DNA of 24,607 nt, taken from contig JAAZGD010000053.1 of NCBI GenBank assembly GCA_012511395.1, forward strand, positions 1 through 24,607, in the 5' to 3' direction. The notes under the pieces were generated by a model. It ran no database searches. It saw only the letters and a program-made list of their open reading frames with translations, and was not told where the DNA came from. A program made the translations under genes and the position numbers. The DNA is from Clostridiales bacterium (GTDB lineage Bacteria; Bacillota; Clostridia; Peptostreptococcales; Anaerovoracaceae). Positions 1 to 8,431 of this stretch are shown one piece after another (position 1 is the first letter of the stretch; each line of letters starts with the position of its first letter).

Positions 1-173
1 ATTCTGAAATAAACATGGATACTTGTGAGAGTAAAAGATACAAGGGGCTGTATATAACAGGTGAGCTCCTTGATTATGCAGGCCCTTGTGGTGGATACAA
101 TCTCCATCACGCTTTTAAAACGGGAATTCAGGCGGGAAACCATATAGTTGAAAGTGTTAAAGAAAAGAGGTAG
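1..173 (+). CDS. NAD(P)/FAD-dependent oxidoreductase, BaiN/HI0933 family (C-terminal end only)
   Basis: This is the 3' end of a gene that begins outside the window; the reading frame uses codons starting at position 3 and ends at TAG 171-173. The visible 56 residues carry the stretch LYITGELLDYAGPCGGYNLH followed by AFKTGIQAGNHI. That matches the C-terminal FAD-contacting segment of the HI0933/YhiN/BaiN flavoprotein family, where a G-E-x-L-D-x-x-G-x-x-G-G-Y-N motif is followed by an A-x-x-x-G helix. Members are cytoplasmic two-dinucleotide-binding flavoproteins, most without a settled substrate. The next gene, cobO, starts only 4 bases after the stop, so the two are probably cotranscribed. 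The family call is firm for this tail; the function cannot be read from it. Confidence 0.85.
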   Translation, partial: SEINMDTCESKRYKGLYITGELLDYAGPCGGYNLHHAFKTGIQAGNHIVESVKEKR

Positions 174-177
174 AGAA

Positions 178-696
178 ATGTTGGACAAAGGATATATTCA
201 GGTTTATACAGGAAACGGCAAAGGAAAGACTACGGCTTCCCTGGGCCTCGCTTTAAGGGCGGTATGTGCAGGATATAAAGTTTACATGGGCCAGTTTATG
301 AAAGGCCGGGACTACAGCGAACTTATGGCACCAAGCCTGCTTCCGGGGTTCACTCTGGAGCAGTATGGAAGCCCTGAATTTTTAACGGGGGAACCTACGG
401 AAAAGGATTATGAGAGAGCTGAAAATGGCCTTAAGAAAATTATGGAGGTTATAAGCTCCGGTGAATACGATGTGGTGATCATGGATGAAATCAATACTGC
501 CTTGCATTTTAATCTTTTAAAGACAGAGGATGTGTTGAAGATTTTAGACGCAAAACCTGAAAAAATGGAATTGGTGCTCACAGGACGCTATGGAAAGGAT
601 GAAATAATTGAAAAGGCGGATCTTGTGACGGAGATGAAGGAGATTAAGCATTATTATCAAAAAGGTGTACCTTCAAGAAGAGGAATTGAAAATTAA
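178..696 (+). CDS. cobO: Cob(I)yrinic acid a,c-diamide adenosyltransferase, CobO/BtuR type
   Basis: Predicted to transfer the adenosyl group of ATP to the reduced cobalt of corrinoids, making adenosylcobalamin or its precursor in the cytoplasm. The protein has 172 residues, normal for CobO/CobA. The P-loop GNGKGKTT lies at residues 12-19, and a Walker-B-like VIMDEIN sits near residues 101-107. I chose ATG 178 because AAAGAGG at 164-170 stands 7 bases upstream and the protein then begins just ahead of the P-loop strand. A TTG at 148 is in frame but would overlap the upstream gene and has no ribosome site. No other corrinoid gene is visible, so this may serve salvage or a B12-dependent fermentation enzyme elsewhere. 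Confidence 0.9.
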   Translation: MLDKGYIQVYTGNGKGKTTASLGLALRAVCAGYKVYMGQFMKGRDYSELMAPSLLPGFTLEQYGSPEFLTGEPTEKDYERAENGLKKIMEVISSGEYDVVIMDEINTALHFNLLKTEDVLKILDAKPEKMELVLTGRYGKDEIIEKADLVTEMKEIKHYYQKGVPSRRGIEN

Positions 697-717
697 AAAC
701 AGAAAAGGGGACCGGAA

Positions 718-2277
718 GTGATTAGAAAAAATTTATTATCTTTATTATTTATGTTCATAGCATTTTTAGTGGCATTAAGCCCTGCCTACGGTGAGGAAAC
801 AAGGGATAATACTTATAAGCTTGACAACAGAGGGGAATACTCCCTTTTCACAAATTACGTAGACGGGTTTACCTTAAGGGTGCCTCATAACATGGAAGTG
901 AATATGGACTTTTCTTCTATATATGCAAGGCTTGAAAATGAAGACATTGCCATAGATATTTTTAAAGAGCATACGGGCTACAATCCCAATTCTTACATAA
1001 ACTATTCCAATGGATTTTTAAAAAATACATGGGACCATAAGCTTATGTCCTTAGGATATGAACAACTTTTAGGCAATTATGTTCATATTACAAGATGGAC
1101 AAGACCTTTTCTCGAAAGAGCTGACAACGACAAAAACTATTACACTGTGGGCAATATTCCCTTTGACAATTACTGCTATACGTTGGTTATAAAAGAGAAG
1201 GAGGAGACGGAGCTTTATAAGGAAATTTTAGGAAGCTTTAATCCCGGTTACAGGGCCACAGAAGGGAAAGTTATGAAGATGGAAGGGAAAGCTGTTTCTG
1301 AAAGAAACTGGAACAGGGAAACAGAAAAGTTTTTTGTGGATTACTTTCTCACAGAAGATCTTTTAACCTTTGGACTGTATGAGCCCAACACCAATTACAA
1401 AATGGGAGGACAGACTTACAATTTCAGTAAGATAAAAGGATATGAAAGCTCCTTGGATTACAAATTCCCCATAATTGTAAATTATTCGGAATTTGATAAT
1501 ACTTACAAACATCCTGATTTAAAGGAAAGGCTTTCCCAGGCCTATGGTGAAGGCAAAGTTCTGGAGCTTACACTTCAGACTTCAAATTCTTCTGCGGGAA
1601 ACCAGGTATATAAAATACTGAAGGGTGAGTATGATGAGTTTTTAAGAGACTACGGTAAAACCATTTCCGATTTCAATCATCCCGTTTTGTTCAGACTGGG
1701 AAATGAGATGAACGGGGACTGGTGTCCCTACTCAGGATATGAAACATCAAGAGACCCTGAAGTGTTCAGAGAACTTTACTTATACGTTTATAAGATTTTT
1801 GAAGAGCAAGGCGCCAATGAAAATACCATTTGGGTTTTCAACCCCAACTCTGTGTCCTTCCCCAACTTCAAATGGAATCATTCCTATATGTATTACCCGG
1901 GGAATGATTATGTAGACGTGGTAGGCATGACTGCATATAATACAGGAACCTATTACAGTTATATAGGTGAAACATGGAAGACATTTAAGGAATTGTACAA
2001 TGACTTATACTATGAATATATAGAAGCGTTTTCTCAGCCTTTGATGATCACTGAATTTGCATCATCAAGTTCCGGCGGAGATAAACCTAAATGGATAGAG
2101 GATATGTTCAGTAACATTTACTCCTATCCCGGAATTAAGGTGGCTATTTGGTGGGACGGAAAGGATTATGACGGCGGCAAGGTGGCAAGAAATTATACCT
2201 TGGATGAAAACGCCGAAACCTTTAAAGCTTTTTTAGACTTTTTCAAACCGCCCTGGCATAAAAAATCTTTTGGATAA
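718..2277 (+). CDS. Secreted glycoside hydrolase, GH26-like
   Basis: A 519-residue exported protein. It starts with GTG 718, with AAAAGGGG 7 bases upstream. Residues 1-25 form a signal peptide (IRK, a hydrophobic core, then a likely cut after SPAYG). Residues about 30-180 make an unrecognised beta-rich N-terminal domain. Residues about 200-515 resemble a GH26 (clan GH-A) barrel. GNEMNGDW at 328-335 supplies the proposed acid/base Glu330, and MITEFASS at 443-450 the proposed nucleophile Glu446, followed by an IWW strand at 477-479. Most GH26 mannanases have His-Glu before MNG; here it is Asn-Glu. The substrate could be mannan, a mixed-linkage glucan or the cell's own polysaccharide. It lies between cobO and gpmI with short gaps (21 and 15 bases). 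Fold and catalytic pair are likely; specificity is unknown. Confidence 0.75.
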   Translation: MIRKNLLSLLFMFIAFLVALSPAYGEETRDNTYKLDNRGEYSLFTNYVDGFTLRVPHNMEVNMDFSSIYARLENEDIAIDIFKEHTGYNPNSYINYSNGFLKNTWDHKLMSLGYEQLLGNYVHITRWTRPFLERADNDKNYYTVGNIPFDNYCYTLVIKEKEETELYKEILGSFNPGYRATEGKVMKMEGKAVSERNWNRETEKFFVDYFLTEDLLTFGLYEPNTNYKMGGQTYNFSKIKGYESSLDYKFPIIVNYSEFDNTYKHPDLKERLSQAYGEGKVLELTLQTSNSSAGNQVYKILKGEYDEFLRDYGKTISDFNHPVLFRLGNEMNGDWCPYSGYETSRDPEVFRELYLYVYKIFEEQGANENTIWVFNPNSVSFPNFKWNHSYMYYPGNDYVDVVGMTAYNTGTYYSYIGETWKTFKELYNDLYYEYIEAFSQPLMITEFASSSSGGDKPKWIEDMFSNIYSYPGIKVAIWWDGKDYDGGKVARNYTLDENAETFKAFLDFFKPPWHKKSFG

Positions 2278-2292
2278 AAGAGGAATCATAAC

Positions 2293-3813
2293 ATGAAAAA
2301 ACCGGTTATGCTGATGATATTGGACGGCTATGGCTTACGTGAAAACCCTTATGGAAATGCTGTTAAACAGGCAAACGCCCCAAGGCTTAAGGCTCTTTTG
2401 GAAGCTTATCCCCACACTACCTTAAAGACATCAGGAGAAGCAGTAGGACTTCCTGAAGGTCAGATGGGAAATTCTGAGGTGGGCCACTTGAATATAGGAG
2501 CAGGCAGAATCGTATACCAGGACTTAACCAGGATTTCTAAAACAATTGAAGACGGAACCTTCTTTAAAAATGAAGAGCTAAGTCAAATTATGGAAAGAGT
2601 AAAGGAAAGGGAAGGAACCCTTCACCTTTTTGGTCTTGTTTCTGATGGGGGAGTTCACAGTCATCTGGACCATTTAAAGGCTTTGCTGAGAATGGCTGTA
2701 GAAAGAGGAATTGAGGATGTACAGGTCGCCTGCTTTTTAGACGGCAGGGATGTACCCCCAAGATCTGCTCTTACTTATTTAAATGAGCTGAAAAAGTATA
2801 TGGACCTTTTAAAAATTGGAACCATAAGTCTCATAAGCGGCAGGTACTACGCCATGGACAGAGATAAAAGATGGGAAAGAATTTCATTGTGCTACGATGC
2901 CCTTACCTTAAATGAAGGTATCTTTGCAGATTCCTATGAGGAAGCAGTGAAGATGGCTTACGAAAGAGGAGAGGATGATGAGTTTGTAAAGCCTACCATA
3001 ATAAAGGGTGCAGAGCCTGTAATGGATGAGGATGGAATAATATTTTTTAATTTCAGGCCTGACAGGGCAAGGGAGCTTACAAGATGCTTTGTAGATTCCG
3101 AATTTACAGGCTTTGAAAGAAGAAGAATTTTTGAAAACCCTGACTTTGTTACTCTCTGTGAATACGATGTAACCATGCCTTTGGTAAAGGTAGCTTTTAT
3201 GCCTGTTACAATAGTGAACACTCTTGGAGAGTGCGTTTCAAACAAAGGTTTAAGCCAGCTTAGAATTGCAGAGACTGAAAAGTATGCTCATGTGACCTTC
3301 TTCTTTAACGGGGGCATAGAAAAGCCCTATTTGCTGGAGGACAGAGTGTTAATCCCTTCTCCAAAAGTTAAAACCTATGATTTAAAGCCGGAGATGAGCG
3401 CTTATCTTGTAACGGAAAGAGTGCTTTTGGAATTATCAGAGGATAAGTATTTCTTTATGGTATTAAACTTTGCAAATGCAGATATGGTAGGCCATTCGGG
3501 AAACTTGGAGGCAGCCATTAAGGCCATAGAAGCCTTGGAAAACTGTGTCCCCCAAATTGTAGATAAGGTTTTGTCCCTTGATGGTCAAGTGCTGTTAACT
3601 GCAGATCACGGCAATGCTGAGCAGATGCTGGAAGAGGACGGAAGCCCCGTCACCGCCCATTCAAAAAACCCGGTTCCACTGGTGCATATAGCCAAAAACC
3701 CACGGCACTTAAGGGGTGAGGGCTTGCTCTGTGATATAGCCCCTATGATATTGGAACTTTTAGATATAGAAAAACCTGTTGAGATGACGGGAAGATCACT
3801 GTTTATGGATTAG
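2293..3813 (+). CDS. gpmI: 2,3-bisphosphoglycerate-independent phosphoglycerate mutase
   Basis: Interconverts 3- and 2-phosphoglycerate in glycolysis and gluconeogenesis, using two manganese ions and a phosphoserine intermediate. The 506 residues match the usual length of about 510. The N-terminal metal motif LMILDGYG carries Asp11, and the catalytic serine is Ser61 in GQMGNSEVGHLNIGAGR. Further family landmarks are SDGGVHSH, CFLDGRDVPP, FFNFRPDRARE, the metal-binding NFANADMVGHSG and LTADHGNAE near the C-terminus. The start ATG 2293 follows GAGG 10 bases upstream, and the gene sits 15 bases after the GH26-like gene. Nothing looks damaged. Confidence 0.97.
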   Translation: MKKPVMLMILDGYGLRENPYGNAVKQANAPRLKALLEAYPHTTLKTSGEAVGLPEGQMGNSEVGHLNIGAGRIVYQDLTRISKTIEDGTFFKNEELSQIMERVKEREGTLHLFGLVSDGGVHSHLDHLKALLRMAVERGIEDVQVACFLDGRDVPPRSALTYLNELKKYMDLLKIGTISLISGRYYAMDRDKRWERISLCYDALTLNEGIFADSYEEAVKMAYERGEDDEFVKPTIIKGAEPVMDEDGIIFFNFRPDRARELTRCFVDSEFTGFERRRIFENPDFVTLCEYDVTMPLVKVAFMPVTIVNTLGECVSNKGLSQLRIAETEKYAHVTFFFNGGIEKPYLLEDRVLIPSPKVKTYDLKPEMSAYLVTERVLLELSEDKYFFMVLNFANADMVGHSGNLEAAIKAIEALENCVPQIVDKVLSLDGQVLLTADHGNAEQMLEEDGSPVTAHSKNPVPLVHIAKNPRHLRGEGLLCDIAPMILELLDIEKPVEMTGRSLFMD

Positions 3814-3816
3814 TAA

Positions 3817-5412
3817 GTGAGCAGGATGGAGAAGAAAACCTTTGTTAAAGGCGCTGTAATTCTGGGAATTGCAGGCCTAATAGTTCAAATAATGGGCGCT
3901 GTTTTCCGCATTCCTTTAGCCAATATCATCGGGCCCAAAGGGATGGGATACTTTCAGACTGCCTATCCTATTTACGTTTTTCTGCTGGTATTCTCAACTA
4001 ACGGTGCACCTGCCGCCATTTCAAAAATGACGGCGGAAAGACTTGCTTTGGGTAAAAAACGAGAGGCTCATCTGGTATTTAAAAGCAGTTTTATTCTTAT
4101 GGCCATAATAGGCGCTGTGGCCTTTCTCCTTATATTCTTTTTTGCAGAAGGAATAGTTTCACAGGTAGGTGACAAGGGCGCTGTTCTTGCCATGAAGGCT
4201 ATTTCCCCCGCCCTGCTTTTTGTACCCATCATGAGCGTATACCGCGGATATTTTCAAGGTATGCAGAACATGGTGCCTACTGCAAGCTCTCAACTTATAG
4301 AGCAGGGAGTAAGGGTGATTGTAGGTCTTTCCTTGGCCATAATACTGGTTAATAAAAGCATTTCATGGGCGGCGGCAGGAGCTACCCTTGGAACCTCAGT
4401 AGGACCTGTGGCAGGAGTTCTTTTCCTTATGATTCTTTATCAGCTGAAGCACCCTGTAATTGATAGTGAGGAGAGGATTACAGAATCAAAGGGCAGAATA
4501 ATACTGACACTGTTAAAAATATCGGTGCCCGTAACCATAGGGATATCAATAATCCCTATAATAAATATAGGCGACCTCCTAATTGTGATGAACAGGTTAA
4601 AGGCTATAGGCTTTACTATGGAGCAGGCCAATATGATGTATGGCCAGCTTACAGGAATGGCCGGTCCAATTATTAATATCCCCATGGCCATGGCTTTATC
4701 AATGGCTCTTGCAATAGTTCCTGCAGTGGCGTCAGCTTCTGCGGCAGGAGATAAGGAGCTTCTGTCCAAAAATATAGGGCTTGGCTTTAGAACCGCCATG
4801 ATTGTTGGCGTTCCCACAAGTCTGGGACTTATATTGCTGGCAGAACCCATAATGCTTCTCCTTTATCCCATGGAAAAGGAAAGTGCGATTTATGCATCGG
4901 GCAGTCTGGCATTTCTTGCAGCCGGTGTGATTTTTCTCTGCGTTGCCCAGACCATGGCAGGAATTCTACAGGGCCTTGGCAGACCGGGAACAGCCGTATT
5001 TACTTTAGGTGTAAGCTTTTTAGTAAAAATAATTTTTACCTGGATTCTGACAGGCGTAGAAACCTTAAATATTGAAGGCGCTGCTTTAGGAAGCTCCCTG
5101 GCTTTTTTTACCGTAGGCATTCTGAATTATTATATGGTGAAAAGAATTTCGGGCTTTGCCTTTGAGTGGAGGGTATCGGCAGTTAAACCTATTATTTCAG
5201 GTATTGCCATGTTTATAGCCGCCGGCATTTTCTACAATGTCTTTGGCGGAATAATCGGCAACGCCCCTTCTGTTTTACTGGCTGTTCTTCTTGGGGCTTT
5301 AATATACACGGCAGTTTTAGTAAAGATAAAAGGAATCACTGAAAAAGAACTGGCAGCTTTCCCTAAAGGAAATGTGATTTTAAGGTTTCTTAAAGCCATG
5401 AAGCTGATGTAA
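3817..5412 (+). CDS. Polysaccharide flippase, SpoVB/MurJ-like (MOP superfamily)
   Basis: An integral membrane protein of about 530 residues with roughly 14 predicted membrane segments. The N-terminus FVKGAVILGIAGLIVQIMGA followed by FRIPLANIIGPKGMGYFQTAYP is typical of the SpoVB/YkvU/MurJ-type branch of the MOP exporters, which flip undecaprenyl-linked saccharides or lipid II across the membrane. SpoVB is needed for spore cortex synthesis in Bacillus, but paralogues in Clostridia serve other wall polymers, so I do not assign spoVB. The start is uncertain: GTG 3817 lies 3 bases after the gpmI stop, while ATG 3826 is in frame nine bases later; neither has a well-placed ribosome site, which suggests coupling to gpmI translation. 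There is no terminator between this gene and the gdhA promoter. Confidence 0.88.
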   Translation: MSRMEKKTFVKGAVILGIAGLIVQIMGAVFRIPLANIIGPKGMGYFQTAYPIYVFLLVFSTNGAPAAISKMTAERLALGKKREAHLVFKSSFILMAIIGAVAFLLIFFFAEGIVSQVGDKGAVLAMKAISPALLFVPIMSVYRGYFQGMQNMVPTASSQLIEQGVRVIVGLSLAIILVNKSISWAAAGATLGTSVGPVAGVLFLMILYQLKHPVIDSEERITESKGRIILTLLKISVPVTIGISIIPIINIGDLLIVMNRLKAIGFTMEQANMMYGQLTGMAGPIINIPMAMALSMALAIVPAVASASAAGDKELLSKNIGLGFRTAMIVGVPTSLGLILLAEPIMLLLYPMEKESAIYASGSLAFLAAGVIFLCVAQTMAGILQGLGRPGTAVFTLGVSFLVKIIFTWILTGVETLNIEGAALGSSLAFFTVGILNYYMVKRISGFAFEWRVSAVKPIISGIAMFIAAGIFYNVFGGIIGNAPSVLLAVLLGALIYTAVLVKIKGITEKELAAFPKGNVILRFLKAMKLM

Positions 5413-5430
5413 ATATAAAAGTTTCACGGC

Positions 5431-5458
5431 TTGACAGAAAAAAAACAAATGATATATT
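5431..5458 (+). promoter_or_regulatory. Sigma-A-type promoter for gdhA
   Basis: TTGACA at 5431-5436 is a perfect -35 element, followed after 16 bases by TATATT at 5453-5458 as -10. Transcription would start near 5465, giving an AT-rich leader of about 60 bases before the AGGAGG at 5515-5520 and ATG 5527. I see no riboswitch fold in the leader. This is the best-matching promoter in the window, in keeping with a highly expressed catabolic gene. Confidence 0.75.
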
Positions 5459-5526
5459 TATTGTGTATCTACTAAATTTTTAAGCGTTCTACAAAAATAC
5501 ATTATTATATTAACAGGAGGGATAAT

Positions 5527-6867
5527 ATGTCGAATTACGTTGATCGTTGCATACAGTTATGCAAGGACAAGAATCCGGGAGAGCCGGAGTTTCAGCAGAC
5601 CGTTGAAGAGGTTCTTACATCGTTGAAACCTGTAATGGAGCAGCATCCGGAATATGAAAAAGCCGGCATTCTGGAAAGGCTTATTGAGCCTGAAAGAGGC
5701 ATAAGCTTTAGAGTTGCATGGGTAGATGATGCAGGTAAAGTTCAGGTAAACAGAGGCTACCGATATCAGTTTAACGGAGCAATAGGACCTTATAAAGGCG
5801 GTATAAGGTTTGCACCAAACGTATACAGCGGAATAATCAAGTTTCTGGGATTTGAGCAGATTTTCAAAAACAGCCTTACAGGTCTTCCGATAGGAGGAGG
5901 AAAAGGCGGAGCCGACTTCGACCCTACAGGAAAATCTGATGGAGAGGTTATGCGTTTCTGTCAGGCATTTGTTACAGAACTTTACAGACATATTGGGCCT
6001 TACACAGATGTACCTGCAGGAGATTTAGGCGTAGGTGCAAGGGAAATCGGCTACATGTATGGCCAGTACAGAAAAATTGTTAACAGATTTGAAGGCGTAT
6101 TCACAGGTAAAGGCCTTATGTGGGGCGGACTTTATGGAAGAACGGAAGCAACAGGCTACGGCATAGTATATTATGCAAATGCAATGCTTGAAGCAAACGG
6201 CGAATCCATGAAAGGTAAAACTGTGGTAGTATCAGGTTTTGGTAACGTTTCTTGGGGTACTGTGGCAAAGGCTACAGAGCTTGGAGGAAAGGTTATTACC
6301 ATTTCAGGCCCCGACGGATACATTCTGGATGAGGCAGGAATATCAGGGGAGAAGATAGATTTCATGCTTGAGCTTAGAAATTCCGGAAAGAATATCTGTG
6401 CACCTTATGCTGACAAATTCCCCGGCTCAAAGTTCTTCAAGGGTGAGAAGCCATGGGCAGTCAAGGCAGACTTGTATATTCCTTGCGCTACTCAGAACGA
6501 AATCCTGATTGATGAGGCGAAAAAAATCGTTGCAAACGGCACGAAATTCCTCTGTGAAGGCTCCAACATGCCTTGCTCAAATGAGGCAATAGCTTACATG
6601 ATGGACAATGGCGTAATTGTGGGACCGTCAAAGGCTGCCAATGCCGGCGGAGTTGCATGCTCTACCATAGAGATGAGCCAGAACGCAGGCCACACAGTAT
6701 TTTCACCGGAGCAGGTTCATGCTCAGCTTAAGACCATTATGCTTGGTATCCATGATGCCTGCGAAAAGGCTTCAAAGGATTATGGCTTTGGCTATAACCT
6801 GGTGGCAGGCGCAAATATTGCAGGCTTCCTAAAGGTGGCAAAGGCCATGATGGATCAAGGAATATAG
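5527..6867 (+). CDS. gdhA: Glutamate dehydrogenase, hexameric, probably NAD-dependent
   Basis: Reversibly deaminates glutamate to 2-oxoglutarate and ammonium in the cytoplasm. The 446 residues align without visible gaps over most of the length with the NAD-dependent enzyme of Clostridium symbiosum as I remember it. The substrate and catalytic residues are present: Lys90 in GPYKGG, Lys114, Lys126 in GGGKGGADFDP and Asp166 in PAGDLGVG. The Rossmann domain has GFGN at 237-240 and SGPDGYI at 260-266. Phe238, Pro262 and Asp263 are the residues linked to NAD preference in the C. symbiosum enzyme, so automatic labels of NADP-specific may be wrong here. Start ATG 5527 has AGGAGG 6 bases upstream. It is a single-gene unit with its own promoter and terminator. 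Confidence 0.96.
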   Translation: MSNYVDRCIQLCKDKNPGEPEFQQTVEEVLTSLKPVMEQHPEYEKAGILERLIEPERGISFRVAWVDDAGKVQVNRGYRYQFNGAIGPYKGGIRFAPNVYSGIIKFLGFEQIFKNSLTGLPIGGGKGGADFDPTGKSDGEVMRFCQAFVTELYRHIGPYTDVPAGDLGVGAREIGYMYGQYRKIVNRFEGVFTGKGLMWGGLYGRTEATGYGIVYYANAMLEANGESMKGKTVVVSGFGNVSWGTVAKATELGGKVITISGPDGYILDEAGISGEKIDFMLELRNSGKNICAPYADKFPGSKFFKGEKPWAVKADLYIPCATQNEILIDEAKKIVANGTKFLCEGSNMPCSNEAIAYMMDNGVIVGPSKAANAGGVACSTIEMSQNAGHTVFSPEQVHAQLKTIMLGIHDACEKASKDYGFGYNLVAGANIAGFLKVAKAMMDQGI

Positions 6868-6898
6868 TTCTTAATTTACTAAACAGCATTACCCTTAA

Positions 6899-6932
6899 AC
6901 AAGGCTCTTTGAAAGGGCCTTGTATTTTTTTT
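6899..6932 (+). terminator. Rho-independent terminator after gdhA
   Basis: ACAAGGCTC at 6899-6907 pairs with GGGCCTTGT at 6915-6923 (9 pairs including one G-U) around the loop TTTGAAA. The hairpin is followed by A and eight T residues ending at 6932. It lies 31 bases after the gdhA stop and separates gdhA from the mgtE promoter. Confidence 0.88.
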
Positions 6933-6958
6933 GTAAACATCTAAGGGCCTTTTATAAG

Positions 6959-6988
6959 TTGCGGCACATAATATATAAATGGTATAAT
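6959..6988 (+). promoter_or_regulatory. Likely promoter for mgtE and the genes after it
   Basis: TATAAT at 6983-6988 is a perfect -10 element. TTGCGG at 6959-6964 is a partial -35 with an 18-base spacer. The implied leader is about 50 bases, too short for an M-box or ykoK magnesium riboswitch. It lies in the 180-base gap between gdhA and mgtE, downstream of the gdhA terminator, and is the only promoter-like sequence I find for the following 14-gene run. Confidence 0.6.
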
Positions 6989-7047
6989 CAAATGTCTGTT
7001 TACCCTTAGATTGATGACTTATGACTTAAAGAAAGGAGGGCGGCAGA

Positions 7048-8427
7048 ATGGAAACTGAAAAGACACTTTTGGAATACCAGGATGAAGTTATTAAGCTTAT
7101 GATCGATAATAAATGCATTCTGGCCAGAGATATTTTAGTTGAAATAAACAACGCTGTTGACGTGGCCGAAATTCTGGAAGATGTTATTCAGGAGGCAGGC
7201 ATTAAGGAAGCAGTGTTGCTTTTTAGAAGTTTGCCAAAGGAGCTTTCTGTTGAGGTTTTTTCATTTCTTCCTGTGGAAGATCAACTTGCTATAATTAACG
7301 CAATTACGGAAAAAGAGATTACCTCCATCCTTGAACAGCTGGCTTTTGACGATTTTATTGACGTTTTAGAGGAGCTGCCGGCAAATCTTGTAGATAAAAT
7401 TCTGGAGAAAACTCCAAAAGAAAAAAGACATGAAATAAACACCTTCCTTAATTATCCCGACGGTGTGGCAGGCACTTTGATGACGCCTGAATACATCAGC
7501 CTTCGCAAGGATATGACAGCCAGCGAAGCTTTGGAATACATTAAAAAAGAAGCCTATGATTCTGAGACCATATACACCTGTTATGTAAAGGATAAGGGCA
7601 GAAAGCTGGTGGGAATAATTTCTCTGAGGGCTTTGCTTGTAGCAAAGGATGAAGAAGTTGTAGAGAACATTATGCAGGAGGATTATATAGCTGTTAATGT
7701 TCATCAAGACCAGGAGGAGGTTTCCGAGGTATTTAAAAAGTATGGTTATTTAGCTGTGCCCGTTGTGGACAACGAAGGAAGGCTTGTGGGAATCATCACC
7801 GTAGATGATATCTTCGAGGTTATAGAGATGGAGGCCACAGAAGATATAGAGCGTATGGCAGGAGTATTGGACTCTTCAAAACTGGAGTATCTTGATGCAA
7901 GCGTGTGGACCCATTTTAAGAGCCGTCTGCCTTGGCTGATTTTTCTTATGGTGTCCTACATGTTTACAGGGCTTATTATAAATCACTTTGAGGACATGCT
8001 TTCAAAGGTGCTGGTCTTAGTATCCTATATGCCTCTTCTTATGGGAACAGGAGGAAACAGCGGTTCTCAGGCTGCCACCCTGGTCATAAGAGGAATTGCC
8101 ACAGGAGACATTGAGACTAGAGATGCCATGAAGGTTTTATGGAAGGAATTAAGAATAAGCATAACCATTGGCATTGTACTTTCCGGTTTTAACTTTTTAA
8201 AAGTGCTTCTAATTGATCATCGAGGCTTTCTCATTGCTTTAACCATAGCGGTAAGCATGCTCTGTATCGTTACCTTTGCAAAGGTGGTGGGAAGCATGTT
8301 GCCTCTCATTGCAAAAAAGGTGAAGATAGACCCTGCCTTAATGGCAAATCCTATGATTGCCTCCATAACAGATATGTTCTCCGTGGTCACATATTTTGCA
8401 CTGGCCACTTTAATACTGGGGTTATAA
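7048..8427 (+). CDS. mgtE: Magnesium transporter MgtE
   Basis: A magnesium-gated Mg2+ channel of the inner membrane. The 459 residues show the full family layout: an N-terminal helical MgtE_N domain (about 35-135), two CBS domains (about 140-200 and 205-262), a connecting helix, and five membrane segments (about 290-459). The pore region has the family motif GTGGNSGSQ (333-341) and a C-terminal ALMANPMIASITDMFS run. Its Asp442 corresponds by position in the motif to the pore aspartate that binds Mg2+ in Thermus MgtE. ATG 7048 follows GGAGGG at 7035-7040. It is the first gene of a long co-directional run; gating by its own CBS and N domains may replace a riboswitch. Confidence 0.96.
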   Translation: METEKTLLEYQDEVIKLMIDNKCILARDILVEINNAVDVAEILEDVIQEAGIKEAVLLFRSLPKELSVEVFSFLPVEDQLAIINAITEKEITSILEQLAFDDFIDVLEELPANLVDKILEKTPKEKRHEINTFLNYPDGVAGTLMTPEYISLRKDMTASEALEYIKKEAYDSETIYTCYVKDKGRKLVGIISLRALLVAKDEEVVENIMQEDYIAVNVHQDQEEVSEVFKKYGYLAVPVVDNEGRLVGIITVDDIFEVIEMEATEDIERMAGVLDSSKLEYLDASVWTHFKSRLPWLIFLMVSYMFTGLIINHFEDMLSKVLVLVSYMPLLMGTGGNSGSQAATLVIRGIATGDIETRDAMKVLWKELRISITIGIVLSGFNFLKVLLIDHRGFLIALTIAVSMLCIVTFAKVVGSMLPLIAKKVKIDPALMANPMIASITDMFSVVTYFALATLILGL

Positions 8428-8431
8428 AACA

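Noticed and set aside
148..177. TTG 148 as the cobO start
   Set aside because: It lies within the upstream gene and lacks a ribosome site, whereas ATG 178 has GAGG 7 bases upstream and fits family length.
5413..5430. Terminator after the SpoVB-like gene
   Set aside because: The 18 bases between the stop and the gdhA -35 contain no hairpin; readthrough into gdhA is possible.
5557..5991. Reverse-strand open frame of 144 codons opposite gdhA
   Set aside because: It mirrors a conserved gene, shows no domain, and has no ribosome site; it reflects codon bias of the gdhA strand.
6989..7047. M-box magnesium riboswitch before mgtE
   Set aside because: The leader after the TATAAT is about 50 bases, too short for an M-box or ykoK aptamer, and I see no conserved stems.
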